Assembly (NCBI GenBank): GCA_016735355.1
Contig: JAERRQ010000348.1
Span: forward strand, 1 to 17,230
Source: Desulfobacterales bacterium
Lineage (GTDB): Bacteria > Desulfobacterota > Desulfobacteria > Desulfobacterales > BuS5
Length of the DNA: 17,230 nt
Reading direction: 5' to 3'
Shown here: positions 1 through 8,142 of the stretch, piece by piece
Position numbering within the stretch: position 1 is the stretch's first letter
Layout of the letters: each line of letters begins with the position of its first letter
The notes under the pieces: model-generated
What the model saw: the letters and a program-made list of their open reading frames with translations, nothing else
Told to the model about the DNA's origin: nothing
Database searches by the model: none
Program-made: the position numbers and the translations under genes

Positions 1-3
1 ATA

Positions 4-31
4 TTGACAATAGTTAAGAATGAGATAGAAT
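4..31 (+). promoter_or_regulatory. Sigma70-type promoter for tRNA-Lys
   Basis: A perfect -35 box TTGACA (4-9) is followed after 16 bp by TAGAAT (26-31), five of six matches to the -10 consensus. Transcription would begin near position 38, giving a leader of about 45 nt before the tRNA. Seen directly in sequence; promoter activity is inferred. Confidence 0.6.
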
Positions 32-82
32 ATAAAATTCTGTTTTTTCATACCGTCAGAACATCTTAAGCACCTCTTATCA

Positions 83-156
83 GGGCCGTTAGCTCAACCA
101 GGCAGAGCACCTGACTCTTAATCAGTAGGTTGAAGGTTCGATTCCTTCACGGCCCA
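83..156 (+). tRNA. tRNA-Lys (anticodon CTT)
   Basis: A full cloverleaf can be folded. The acceptor stem GGGCCGT pairs with ACGGCCC and the discriminator is A. The anticodon loop CTCTTAA carries anticodon CTT, reading AAG codons. The T arm is GAAGG-TTCGATT-CCTTC. The 3' CCA is not encoded (TCA follows the discriminator), unlike the two tRNAs at 9455-9626, so CCA must be added after transcription. The outermost anticodon-stem pair (27-43) is a C/T mismatch; the other four pairs are good. It stands alone behind its own promoter. The isotype call is firm. Confidence 0.95.
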
Positions 157-217
157 TCAACTAAATAGTAAAAATTCGACCCCAGAGAGCATACGCGAGG
201 AAAAGCACCCTAAATGG

Positions 218-643
218 CTAATCATCAGTAGCTTGAGCAGGTTTTCGTAACTTTTTGAGTTTACTTCTGTGACGTTTGCCGTCCAGCATACGCCTTTTTG
301 ATGATACTGAAGGTTTTGTTTTTCTCCGAATTTTCGGTTCTTTCAGGGCTTCCTTTATCAACCCTGTCAAACGATTTATTGCATCCTGACGGTTCAGAGT
401 CTGCGTACGAAATCGCTCCGCCTTAATAACAAGAACACCGTCGTCAGTAATCCTTCTGCCTGCCAGGGTTATAAGCCTTGCACGGACTTTGTACGGCAAA
501 GAGGATGACCTCTCAACATCAAAGCGCAATTGTACGGCCGAAGCGACCTTGTTGACATTCTGCCCACCAGGCCCTGAGGCACGAATAAAATCGAGCTTAA
601 TTTCTTTTTCATCAATTGATATTTCAGGGCCTACATAAATCAT
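218..643 (-). CDS. arfB: Peptidyl-tRNA hydrolase ArfB (ribosome rescue factor, YaeJ family)
   Basis: This is a 141-residue single-domain class-I release-factor homologue. The catalytic GGQ motif lies at residues 26-28 within the stretch RASGPGGQNVNK, which is diagnostic. The C-terminal third is a Lys/Arg-rich tail (IRRKTKPSVSSKRR and later KLKKLRK), which in the ArfB family enters the empty mRNA channel of stalled ribosomes. There is no codon-recognition domain, so it is not RF1 or RF2. Length matches E. coli ArfB (about 140 residues). ArfB frees ribosomes stalled on non-stop mRNA by hydrolysing peptidyl-tRNA. It lies 58 bp downstream of rpe on the same strand and may be the last gene of that transcription unit. 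The ribosome binding site is weak (GGAA well upstream of ATG at 643). Confidence 0.93.
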   Translation of the reverse strand: MIYVGPEISIDEKEIKLDFIRASGPGGQNVNKVASAVQLRFDVERSSSLPYKVRARLITLAGRRITDDGVLVIKAERFRTQTLNRQDAINRLTGLIKEALKEPKIRRKTKPSVSSKRRMLDGKRHRSKLKKLRKPAQATDD

Positions 644-701
644 TTCGTTTTATATAATTCCACAGCCTATTTTCAAAATTTAAAATACGGATTCAATAAT
701 T

Positions 702-1358
702 TCAGTTTTTCGTTTTCTCTCTAAAATAAGAGATAGTGTCGTTATAATCCGGGCTTCCGAACAGGGCAGAGCCTGTCACAAAGGAATCGACGCCTGCAAG
801 GGAAATTTCTTCGATGGTATCCCGGCTGACTCCACCGTCTATCTGTATAAGTGTGGAAAGTCCTTGATCCTGTATCATTGTACAGAGCCGCCGTAACTTG
901 TCCAGGCTGCTTCTTATAAAAGACTGCCCCCCGAATCCCGGATTAACGCTCATGACCACAACGTAATCAAGATCTTCAAGCAGGCACTCAATTGAAGATA
1001 AAGGAGTGGCCGGGTTAAGGGCAACCCCTGCGCGAACGTCGGCTTCTTTTATAAACTGAATTGTCCTGTGCAGATGGACTGAAGCCTCTGCATGCACGGA
1101 AATCCAGTTGGCGCCTGCTTTTATAAAATCGGGTATATATCTGTCCGGCTCCTCAATCATCAAGTGAACGTCAATGGGAAGGTTTGTGATATTTCGGACG
1201 GCTTTAACAATAAACGGTCCTATGGTAATATTAGGAACAAAATGGCCATCCATAACATCCGCATGGATCCAGTCCGCCCCCGCTTTTTCAACAGCTTGTA
1301 TTTCTTCGCCTAATTTGGAAAAATCCGCCGAAAGTATAGATGGCGCTATTATCTTCAT
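702..1358 (-). CDS. rpe: Ribulose-phosphate 3-epimerase
   Basis: A 218-residue TIM-barrel enzyme of the cytosolic pentose phosphate pathway that interconverts ribulose 5-phosphate and xylulose 5-phosphate. Family hallmarks are all visible: the start IAPSILSADF, the metal and catalytic residues H32 and D34 in IHADVMDGHFVPN, H65 in IDVHLMI, the VNPGFGGQ loop near 138-145, and D174 in QIDGGV, the second catalytic Asp. The phosphate-binding GS lies in VTGSALF near the C-terminus. Length is standard. An AAGGAG Shine-Dalgarno lies about 10 nt before the ATG. The gap to the upstream PASTA gene is about 20 bp, so it is probably cotranscribed with def and fmt. Together with the transaldolase at 10757-11404 it covers part of the non-oxidative pentose phosphate branch. 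Confidence 0.97.
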   Translation of the reverse strand: MKIIAPSILSADFSKLGEEIQAVEKAGADWIHADVMDGHFVPNITIGPFIVKAVRNITNLPIDVHLMIEEPDRYIPDFIKAGANWISVHAEASVHLHRTIQFIKEADVRAGVALNPATPLSSIECLLEDLDYVVVMSVNPGFGGQSFIRSSLDKLRRLCTMIQDQGLSTLIQIDGGVSRDTIEEISLAGVDSFVTGSALFGSPDYNDTISYFREKTKN

Positions 1359-1378
1359 TTTTTATAAATCTCCTTTAC

Positions 1379-2353
1379 TTATCTTTGCCAGGAATCGAAT
1401 ACTTTTGTTTGTACAAGCTCATCATCAACATACAGAAATAGCACCGAATCATTATTTGGAATCAAAAGCCGGATTTCATGACCCGGATTTACAAAATCAT
1501 TAAAAGCATCGTTCGATACGCCATAGCTGTTAATGTTAACCCTTACATGTTTTTTTAAAAAACCGCATTTCACCCTGTATCTAAACAGGCTGCATCCTGT
1601 GGCAGAATATGTATTTCTTCCATAATTTTCCCCGGATTTTCTATTTATAACAAGGTTTATTGCGGTTCCTTCAAGCACACGATGACCGGATGGCGGCTCA
1701 TGGCTTGTAATTGAATTTAACGGTTTATCAGCATCAAATAATGATTTTATCTCTCCTTCAACAAAATTATTTTTTCTGATTAATATAATTGCATCATCGA
1801 GTGGTAGGCCATTGAGGTTAGGCATTTTGCAAAAAACAGGCTGCGAACCGATGCTAACCAGAAGGTTTACGCCGGATCCCCGTTTTATTACTCTGCCCGG
1901 GCCTGGCCTTTGTTCGACCACAACATCCTTTTTTACTTTTTTGTTATAAGTAATAGAGTGCGCATTTAATATCAAACCATTCTCTTCCAGAATTATGTGC
2001 GCGGATTGAAAAAGCATGCCTTTAAGGTCAGGCATAATAATAGTTTTCTGACCTTTTGATATTATTATTCTTACATCCCGCCCTTTTTTTATTTCAGCAC
2101 CTGGTTCAGGATCCTGATAAATCACATTGTTTTTCGTGATTGAAGAACTGTACTCAGATCCCTTAACCTTTGTATTAACGCCGAGATCTGATAAAATTTC
2201 CAGCGCATATACAATATCTTTATTAATAAGGTCAGGTACTAATATAGTATCTTCACTTCTGACTATCAGCTTGAGGGTAAGGTATGCACAGATTCCGGCT
2301 ATCAGGCAAAAAACCGTAATCAAACCGGCTGTTTTTAGTATGCGGGATGTCAC
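1379..2353 (-). CDS. Membrane-anchored protein with three PASTA domains
   Basis: A 324-residue protein. Residues 8-31 form one hydrophobic segment, likely an uncleaved membrane anchor. Three PASTA repeats follow at about 36-100, 104-169 and 173-238. Each opens with a [VM]P[DN]L-type motif and carries an EPGAEIKKG-like turn (DPEPGAEIKKG, RPGPGRVIKRG, EPPSGHRVLEG). The last 85 residues form a beta-rich extension (YVDDELV near the end) not assigned to a named domain. No kinase or transpeptidase domain is present, although PASTA modules elsewhere bind peptidoglycan fragments or beta-lactams. The start is GTG and overlaps the fmt stop by one base (TAGTG), implying translational coupling. A PASTA gene between fmt and rpe is, to my knowledge, a recurring deltaproteobacterial arrangement. 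Its exact function is unknown. Confidence 0.85.
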   Translation of the reverse strand: MTSRILKTAGLITVFCLIAGICAYLTLKLIVRSEDTILVPDLINKDIVYALEILSDLGVNTKVKGSEYSSSITKNNVIYQDPEPGAEIKKGRDVRIIISKGQKTIIMPDLKGMLFQSAHIILEENGLILNAHSITYNKKVKKDVVVEQRPGPGRVIKRGSGVNLLVSIGSQPVFCKMPNLNGLPLDDAIILIRKNNFVEGEIKSLFDADKPLNSITSHEPPSGHRVLEGTAINLVINRKSGENYGRNTYSATGCSLFRYRVKCGFLKKHVRVNINSYGVSNDAFNDFVNPGHEIRLLIPNNDSVLFLYVDDELVQTKVFDSWQR

Positions 2354-3330
2354 TATTTCAGCAATTCGTAATTTTCAATTAAACCCAGCATTGTCCCAGA
2401 AGGGATATGGTTCCCCTGTAAAAAATTTATTATGGGAAGACGCTTGCCTGATGCGCTCTGAATCTCAAGAATCGAGAGGGCTCCTTTTCCGGTTGCCACG
2501 ATCAACTCACCAGGAAAACGATTGATCACTCTGCCGGGATTTTCGTCAATATCAGTTCTTAGCGCTATTGCTTTAAATATCTTGAGTCGTTTATCCTTGT
2601 GAAAGGTAAAAGCTCCCGGCCATGGGGTTACACCGCGTATAAACGATTCTATGCTTTCAGCCGGCAATTTCCAGTCTATACAACCGTCTTTCTTCTTTAA
2701 TAATGGCGCATAAGTGGCGATAGCATCATCCTGGGGGACAGGCTCCAAACCATCCGATTCAATGCTTCTGAGTGTTTGTATAAGCAGCCTGGCCCCCATT
2801 TCAGCAAGGCGATCATGCAGTATGGATGATGTGTCTCCAGAAAGGATCATAGTTTCATCCTTCAAAAGGATATCGCCTGTATCGAGGCCTTTATTCATAA
2901 GCATTGTGGTAACGCCCGTTTTTTTTTCACCATTTATTATTGCCCACTGTATCGGAGCTGAACCACGATATTTCGGGAGGAGGGAGGCATGAACATTGAT
3001 CGCGCCTATCCGGGGTATGGCAAGTAGGTTTTCAGGAAGTATCCGGCCGAATGCAGCCACAACATAAAGATCAGGTTTAATAGCCTCAATTCGTTCAGCA
3101 AATTCATCTGTCCTGACCGATGCCGGCTGAGCTATGTCATATCCCAGACTTAAAGCAGCGGATTTTACGGGAGGCGGTATTATTTTACGGCCCCGTCCCT
3201 TCGGGCGATCCGGCTGGGTTACAACTATAGATATCTCATAACCATTTTGATTAAGAGCTTTCAGGGACGGCACTGCAAAATCGGGAGTCCCCATAAAAAC
3301 AATTTTTTTTATCTTATTTTTTTGGGGCAT
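2353..3330 (-). CDS. fmt: Methionyl-tRNA formyltransferase
   Basis: A 325-residue enzyme that transfers formyl from 10-formyl-tetrahydrofolate to Met-tRNA-fMet for bacterial translation initiation. The N-terminal hydrolase domain shows FMGTPDFAVPSL near the start, RPKGRGRK around 42-49, and the catalytic signature INVHASLLPKYRGSAPIQWA with N112 and H114. D150 in GLDTGD completes the active-site triad. The C-terminal half (from about 210) is the OB-like tRNA-binding domain, including FIRGVTPWPGAFT. Length matches the family (about 310-320). The ATG follows the def stop codon with no gap (TAAATG), and its GGGA Shine-Dalgarno lies inside the def 3' end, so the two genes are coupled. The pairing def-fmt is conserved widely in bacteria. 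Confidence 0.98.
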   Translation of the reverse strand: MPQKNKIKKIVFMGTPDFAVPSLKALNQNGYEISIVVTQPDRPKGRGRKIIPPPVKSAALSLGYDIAQPASVRTDEFAERIEAIKPDLYVVAAFGRILPENLLAIPRIGAINVHASLLPKYRGSAPIQWAIINGEKKTGVTTMLMNKGLDTGDILLKDETMILSGDTSSILHDRLAEMGARLLIQTLRSIESDGLEPVPQDDAIATYAPLLKKKDGCIDWKLPAESIESFIRGVTPWPGAFTFHKDKRLKIFKAIALRTDIDENPGRVINRFPGELIVATGKGALSILEIQSASGKRLPIINFLQGNHIPSGTMLGLIENYELLK

Positions 3331-3840
3331 TTATCCCTTTTTCATTTTTTTTTTCACACGCTTTTTATAAAGATTCCTTTTTAAAGCGCTAAGATGATCT
3401 ATAAAAAGGACTCCATTCAAATGATCAATCTCATGCTGCAGCACCACAGATAACAATCCTTCAGCCTCAATCTCAAGGGGATTACCTTCCCTGTCGAGCC
3501 CTTCAGCAAAGACTGATGCAGCGCGTTTTACATTGGCCCTTAAATCCGGCAGGCTTAGACAGCCTTCATTCTCCGATATCTTTTCCCCCTCCATTGAGAT
3601 GATTTTCGGATTAATCAGCACCTGTAAATCTCTGCTTCCATTATTCTGTTTAACATCATAAATAATAATCTTTTTTTCTATGCCGACTTGTATGGCAGCC
3701 AGGCCGACCCCGTCGGCTGTGTACATGATAGATGCCATCCTGTCTATCAGGCCGGTAATTATCCCATCTATATTTTCCACAGGTTTTGATAATCTGCGCA
3801 AATTTTGATCAGGATATGTTAAAATCTTAAGCTGTTCCAT
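3331..3840 (-). CDS. def: Peptide deformylase
   Basis: A 169-residue metalloprotease-like enzyme that removes the N-formyl group from nascent proteins at the ribosome exit. All three family motifs are present: GVGLAAIQVG (44-53), EGCLSLP with metal ligand C94, and QHEIDHLNG with ligands H136 and H140 and catalytic E137. The C-terminus is strongly basic (KKRVKKKMKKG), as is common for this ribosome-bound enzyme. It starts 18 bp after the HD-GYP gene stop and abuts fmt, so all three may share a transcript. Length is standard. Confidence 0.98.
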   Translation of the reverse strand: MEQLKILTYPDQNLRRLSKPVENIDGIITGLIDRMASIMYTADGVGLAAIQVGIEKKIIIYDVKQNNGSRDLQVLINPKIISMEGEKISENEGCLSLPDLRANVKRAASVFAEGLDREGNPLEIEAEGLLSVVLQHEIDHLNGVLFIDHLSALKRNLYKKRVKKKMKKG

Positions 3841-3858
3841 AACACCATACCACCATAA

Positions 3859-5385
3859 TTATTGTTCCTTTTTGATTTGCTGAATATTACCTTGTTCATA
3901 TAACTTTTGAAAAACTTTTACAACATCCGGATCGAACTGTGTGCCGGCTGCTTTATTAATAATATCCATTATCCGTTCAGTTTGCATCCTTTTTCTGTAT
4001 GCTCTGTCCGAATCCATTGCATCAAAAGCATCTGCAACTGCAAGTATCCTGGCAAGAAACGGTATCCTGTCTCTTTTTAATCCTTCGGGGTAGCCGGTTC
4101 CGTCAAAACGTTCGTGGTGATACTTTATAATCTCCCGTTCCCTGTCCCACATTCCTAACTGCCCTATTATCTTTGCCCCTATAACAGGGTGTTTTTTTAT
4201 CATATCAAATTCTTCATCCGTGAGCTTGCCGGGTTTAAGAAGCACTTTATCCATCACTCCAATTTTGCCGATATCATGAAGCCGTCCCGCAAAATCTATA
4301 ATATCAATATCTTCTGTGGAACATCCCATCTCCCTGGCTATGGACACAGAGAGTTGAGCCACCCTGTCCGAATGCTGCCTGGTGTAGGGGTCCCGTGCTT
4401 CAAGAGCCTGGACAAAAGCGTATAAAGTCGAAAAAAGATTATCAAAAATATTATCGTAAAGCGCTATGTTTTCTATTGAAGAGGCGGCATTCATAGTCAA
4501 AAAAGACATATAAAAAAGATCTTTTTTATCAAAACGGATATCTCCATCAGTAACATGGAGCACCAATATTCCAAAAACTCTTTCACGAATTTTCAAAGGA
4601 ACTGCCATAAAAGAGAGAATTTTTTCAGGCAGCCCACGTACATTTTTATTTTCAGCAACAAGAAACGGTATTTTATCATTCACTGTCTCCATTAAAAGCT
4701 CTGCAACATCATCAAAAGCATCATCGCATGTTTTACCGGCAGAACCGTAAGAAGCAGCTACCTGAAATGGTTGTTGAATATCATCATTTATTACATAAAA
4801 CCTTGATTCATCAGCATTGGTTATTTCTGTGGCCAAGTCCGTCATACATTTAAAAATATCTGAACTTGCATCTATGGAGCTCAGGTTGCTCATTATCATA
4901 TTTAAAGTATTTAGCTCTTCAACCTTGTTTGTTAATTCACGGTTGAGTGCCTCTAAGCGTGACTTGCCTTCCAGCTCTTTTTTTAAAAAAATATTATCTA
5001 TAAGTAATCGCCGTTCCCGCAAAACACGTCCAAGACAGGCCTCTAGCATGCTGAACCTTACCGGCTTGATTAGAAAATCTACGACACCATTTTTCAACGT
5101 GTTGACAGCGCTGTCGAGAGAAGGATAACCGGTAACTACAATAACTGGAATAGAATTATCTAATTGCCTGATATGCTCGGCAAGTTCCAATCCATCCATA
5201 CCTGGCATATTCAAATCGGTAAAACAGCAGTCTATTCTCTCATGTTTTAAAATTTCAACAGCCTCTTCTCCGTTTTTTGCAGTAAACATTTTAAAGCCCT
5301 TGCGTCGAAAATATTCACCTGCTAACGTTAGAAGATCCTTTTCATCATCCACAAAGAGAATTGTTTCTCGTTCTTTATCATTCAT
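3859..5385 (-). CDS. Response regulator with REC, GAF-like and HD-GYP phosphodiesterase domains
   Basis: A 508-residue cytoplasmic regulator. The receiver domain (7-125) has the acidic pair D13/D14, phosphoacceptor D57 in FTDLNMPGMDG, T85 and K107, so it looks functional. A helical linker (about 130-165) leads to a GAF-like sensor region (about 170-305). The HD-GYP domain (about 320-495) has H370-D371 in LHDIGK, KKHPVIG, YHHERFDGTGYPEG (GYP at 431-433) and RILAVADAFDAM, all residues expected for hydrolysis of cyclic di-GMP to pGpG/GMP. It has the same core as RpfG with an added GAF-like sensor. No partner histidine kinase is in the window, and the ligand of the GAF-like region is unknown. It begins the minus-strand run ahead of def. 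No clear Shine-Dalgarno precedes the ATG. Confidence 0.92.
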   Translation of the reverse strand: MNDKERETILFVDDEKDLLTLAGEYFRRKGFKMFTAKNGEEAVEILKHERIDCCFTDLNMPGMDGLELAEHIRQLDNSIPVIVVTGYPSLDSAVNTLKNGVVDFLIKPVRFSMLEACLGRVLRERRLLIDNIFLKKELEGKSRLEALNRELTNKVEELNTLNMIMSNLSSIDASSDIFKCMTDLATEITNADESRFYVINDDIQQPFQVAASYGSAGKTCDDAFDDVAELLMETVNDKIPFLVAENKNVRGLPEKILSFMAVPLKIRERVFGILVLHVTDGDIRFDKKDLFYMSFLTMNAASSIENIALYDNIFDNLFSTLYAFVQALEARDPYTRQHSDRVAQLSVSIAREMGCSTEDIDIIDFAGRLHDIGKIGVMDKVLLKPGKLTDEEFDMIKKHPVIGAKIIGQLGMWDREREIIKYHHERFDGTGYPEGLKRDRIPFLARILAVADAFDAMDSDRAYRKRMQTERIMDIINKAAGTQFDPDVVKVFQKLYEQGNIQQIKKEQ

Positions 5386-5477
5386 GATATATCGCAGTTG
5401 GGTAAGTTATTTAGTCCACGTTCCTAACCAGGCGCATCCGCTCGGTTTACAATTCACCGTAAATGGATACCAAATAA

Positions 5478-5504
5478 AAAAAAAGATATCTATTATCTTT
5501 TTTT
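5478..5504. other. A/T-rich inverted repeat in the divergent control region
   Basis: AAAAAAAGATA (5478-5488) and TATCTTTTTTT (5494-5504) are perfect reverse complements around the loop TCTAT. An 11-bp hairpin could form on either strand, with a T run as its 3' arm. It lies between the divergent HD-GYP and map genes, where no terminator is needed. It may instead act as curved or UP-element-like DNA. Function unproven. Confidence 0.4.
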
Positions 5505-5505
5505 C

Positions 5506-5552
5506 TTGCTTATTTTTCAACACTATTTAATATAATTTTTTATTAATATAAT
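5506..5552 (+). promoter_or_regulatory. Putative map promoter with two TATAAT boxes
   Basis: Two perfect TATAAT hexamers occur at 5531-5536 and 5547-5552, inside two copies of a 16-bp unit (5527-5542 and 5543-5558, 15 of 16 identical). A TTGCTT -35-like box at 5506-5511 sits 19 bp ahead of the first; the second has no good -35 at 17 bp. The 228-bp gap 5386-5613 otherwise shows no gene. Activity is inferred. Confidence 0.45.
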
Positions 5553-5613
5553 TTTTTTTGTAAATTATTCAACAAGCACTATCCAAAAAAATAAATCAAT
5601 AGGAAGATATTGA

Positions 5614-6501
5614 ATGAAAAACATGAAAATCGGGCGGAATGATCCCTGCCCATGCGGCAGCGGGCTTAAATTTAAAAAATGCTGCTTTGGCAAAAAAATC
5701 CAGCCAACACAGAATATAAAGGAATTATATTTAAAAAAATATAATATCAGGCTTAAAAGCAAAACGGATATCAAAGGCATAAAAATTGCCGGACGTCTTG
5801 CCATAAAAACTCTTGACCTTGTTGAAGCAAAAATCAGGCCGGGAATAACGACAGACGATATTAACCAGCTTGTGCATGAATTTACCATAAAAAACGGTGC
5901 TATACCTGCTCCTTTAAATTACCGGGGTTTCCCAAAAAGTGTTTGCACTTCAGTTAACGAGGTGATCTGTCACGGCATTCCCGGAAAACGTGTTTTACAG
6001 GATGGGGATATTGTAAACGTGGATGTAACACCCATTTTAAACGGATATTATGCTGATACAAACAAAACATTTTTTGTCGGGACTCCAGGTGAAAACGCAA
6101 AAAAAATTGTCTCTGTAACCAAAGAATCTCTTCGCTTGGGAATTAATGCATTGAAGCCTGGAAACACTATCGGAGATATAGGCTGGGCTATTCAAGAATA
6201 TGCTGAAAAAAACAGATGCTCCGTTGTCAGGGAATTTGTAGGGCATGGAGTAGGCCTGGATTTCCATGAACCTCCCCAGATCCCCCATTATGGAAAAAAG
6301 GGAGAGGGTATTGTATTGGCACCAGGCATGGTAATAACTATAGAACCTATGATCAACCTTGGAGGGAAAGAGTTAAAGATTCTTCAAGATGCATGGACGG
6401 CAGTTACGGCGGACGGTTCACTCTCCGCACAGTTTGAACAGACTATTCTGATTACGGAAGATGGTTTTGAGAGTCTCACGCCTTTTGATCTCAATCCGTA
6501 G
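5614..6501 (+). CDS. map: Type I methionine aminopeptidase with N-terminal SEC-C zinc motif
   Basis: A 295-residue enzyme that removes the initiator Met from new proteins after deformylation. Residues 6-24 are a SEC-C motif ([19 protein letters not shown]; ligands C12, C14, C23, C24), a small zinc module also found at the SecA C-terminus. The pita-bread catalytic domain follows from about residue 50, with the five metal ligands D137 (NVDVT), D148 (YADTNKTF), H211 (GHGVG), E244 (TIEPM) and E275 (QFEQT), and substrate-contacting H120. The chosen ATG has AGGAAG seven bases upstream; a second ATG three codons later is possible. It ends 11 bp inside the 3' end of purQ on the opposite strand. SEC-C-tagged MetAPs are known; the extra motif is thought to aid ribosome or partner binding. 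Confidence 0.97.
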   Translation: MKNMKIGRNDPCPCGSGLKFKKCCFGKKIQPTQNIKELYLKKYNIRLKSKTDIKGIKIAGRLAIKTLDLVEAKIRPGITTDDINQLVHEFTIKNGAIPAPLNYRGFPKSVCTSVNEVICHGIPGKRVLQDGDIVNVDVTPILNGYYADTNKTFFVGTPGENAKKIVSVTKESLRLGINALKPGNTIGDIGWAIQEYAEKNRCSVVREFVGHGVGLDFHEPPQIPHYGKKGEGIVLAPGMVITIEPMINLGGKELKILQDAWTAVTADGSLSAQFEQTILITEDGFESLTPFDLNP

Positions 6502-7333
6502 AGTTCACGCAAAAATAATTTACTGCATTTTGAAACAACAGTATGCCTGTTGTCGGTCCTGAATCCGGTTTTTTGCCTTGACGCTTCAGCTTTTCTTTTG
6601 TCTTGGTCCAGTCAGGATGATTTGTCCAGTGATTAAATGCTTCAGGATGCGGCATTAATCCGAAAATACGTCCTGCCGGGTCCGTTATGCCGGCAATATC
6701 ATTCACTGATCCATTTGGATTAAAGGGGAATCGTCCTCCGGCCGGCTCACCGTCCGGCAAAGCATATCTTAATACAATCTGATTATTATCGATCAATTCC
6801 TCGATTACAGATTCACTGGCATAGAACTTTCCTTCTCCATGCCTCACAGGGAATTCCAGTATGTCCAATCCTTTCGTAAAAACACATGGTGATGCGGGAT
6901 TGACCTTTAAATGCACCCAGTCATCCCTAAAATTGCCGCAGTCATTGTATGTCAGCGCAACTGATCTATTTTTTTCAGGTTCAGGATTGGAGTCTCTTTT
7001 TAATGCCGGTAAAAGGCCCATATTCACGAGAGTCTGGAAGCCGTTGCAAATTCCCAGCACAAGATTCCCCTGTTCAATAAATTCAAGGATCTGATCGCCA
7101 ATATTGGTATTCATGCGCACAGACTGGATTACACCTGCTCCGTGATCGTCACCCCAACTGAATCCGCCCACAAAGACCATGATCTGAAAATCCTTCAGCA
7201 TTACTGTTCCGTCTATGAGTGAATTAATATGAACCCTATACGGTTTTGCACCTGCAAGTTTCAAGGCATATGCGGTTTCATAATCACAGTTCAAACCGTA
7301 ACCGGTTAAAACAAGAGCCTTGACTTTATTCAT
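6491..7333 (-). CDS. purQ: Phosphoribosylformylglycinamidine synthase, glutaminase subunit PurQ
   Basis: A class-I glutamine amidotransferase that supplies ammonia to FGAR amidotransferase in step four of purine synthesis. Key features are [13 protein letters not shown] typical of PurQ, the nucleophile Cys in [10 protein letters not shown] (residue 96 from this start), and the His/Glu of the triad in [11 protein letters not shown] near 229-231. The chosen ATG at 7333 has AGGA seven bases upstream; an ATG six codons earlier (7351) is in frame but lacks a Shine-Dalgarno. At about 280 residues it is longer than the roughly 225-residue PurQ of Bacillus. The extra length includes a [15 protein letters not shown] segment that resembles the glutaminase domain of large PurL. 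The catalytic PurL partner is not in the window. It lies downstream of trpA on the same strand and converges with map. Confidence 0.93.
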   Translation of the reverse strand: MNKVKALVLTGYGLNCDYETAYALKLAGAKPYRVHINSLIDGTVMLKDFQIMVFVGGFSWGDDHGAGVIQSVRMNTNIGDQILEFIEQGNLVLGICNGFQTLVNMGLLPALKRDSNPEPEKNRSVALTYNDCGNFRDDWVHLKVNPASPCVFTKGLDILEFPVRHGEGKFYASESVIEELIDNNQIVLRYALPDGEPAGGRFPFNPNGSVNDIAGITDPAGRIFGLMPHPEAFNHWTNHPDWTKTKEKLKRQGKKPDSGPTTGILLFQNAVNYFCVNSTD

Positions 7334-7377
7334 AACAGTATCCTGTTCCATAGAAGGGGATGATAATAGGTGAGAAT

Positions 7378-8142
7378 CTATATTTTAAGACTTTTGATAA
7401 ACTCACCTACAACTCCAACCCCTTTATCATCGATCAAACGGATCGTTTCAGAACCGATAATCGCTATTTCGACTTTGCCCTTTAAAAAATCTATATCCTT
7501 TTTTTCTTTAACCCCAAAACCCAAAGCCAGGGGAAGCTTTGTCGCTTTTCTGCATCTGGCGAGATAGGAATTTAAATCTTTTGAAAAATTGGTATCTTCA
7601 CCTGTTACTCCTTTTCTGGCCACACAGTATATGAAACCATCTCCGAATGAGGCAAGATATTCCAGCCGTTCATCCAGTGTGGTCGGTGAAAATATAAATA
7701 TCGGGGCAAGCTGATTTTTTTGCATGGCTTTAAGATAGGCGTCTCCCTCCTCGGGCGGCAAGTCAGGAACAATGGCACCATACAGGCCTATCTCGCTCAT
7801 CTTTTGTGTAAATCTATCAACTCCGTATTTAAAAAGGATATTATAATAACTCATAAAAAGAAAAGGAATATCAAAACTGCCGACAACCCTCTCTGCCAGG
7901 TCAAAACACCGCTTTACGGTTGCCCCGCCTGCCAGGGATTTTTGATTGGCACGGAGAATAACCGGACCATCCGCAACAGGCTCTGAAAAGGGGATCTGCA
8001 ATTCCATCAGATCGACGCCGGCATTTACCATAGTTTCAATTATCCTGAAAGAATCTTCAAAGCTCGGATAGCCTAATACTATATGGGTCATCAACAGTAT
8101 CTTTTTTTTCTGTAATTTTTTCAGCAGATAAGATTCAAGCAT
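7378..8142 (-). CDS. trpA: Tryptophan synthase alpha subunit
   Basis: A 254-residue TIM barrel that cleaves indole-3-glycerol phosphate to indole and glyceraldehyde 3-phosphate. The two catalytic acids are kept: E47 in MELQIPFSEP and D58 in VADGP. The phosphate loop GFGV and the later IIGSE are present. Several usually invariant positions differ: LGIPFSDP is LQIPFSEP, and SRTGVTG is ARKGVTG, so this is a divergent member. The start codon overlaps trpB by 8 bp and its strong GGAGGAG Shine-Dalgarno lies within the trpB end, so trpB and trpA are translationally coupled. No other trp genes are near, so the pair stands apart from the rest of the pathway. Confidence 0.94.
   Translation of the reverse strand: MLESYLLKKLQKKKILLMTHIVLGYPSFEDSFRIIETMVNAGVDLMELQIPFSEPVADGPVILRANQKSLAGGATVKRCFDLAERVVGSFDIPFLFMSYYNILFKYGVDRFTQKMSEIGLYGAIVPDLPPEEGDAYLKAMQKNQLAPIFIFSPTTLDERLEYLASFGDGFIYCVARKGVTGEDTNFSKDLNSYLARCRKATKLPLALGFGVKEKKDIDFLKGKVEIAIIGSETIRLIDDKGVGVVGEFIKSLKI

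Noticed and set aside
149..217. tRNA-Lys 3' end as an integration site
   Set aside because: No second copy of the tRNA 3' end, integrase gene or phage-like gene is present in the window.
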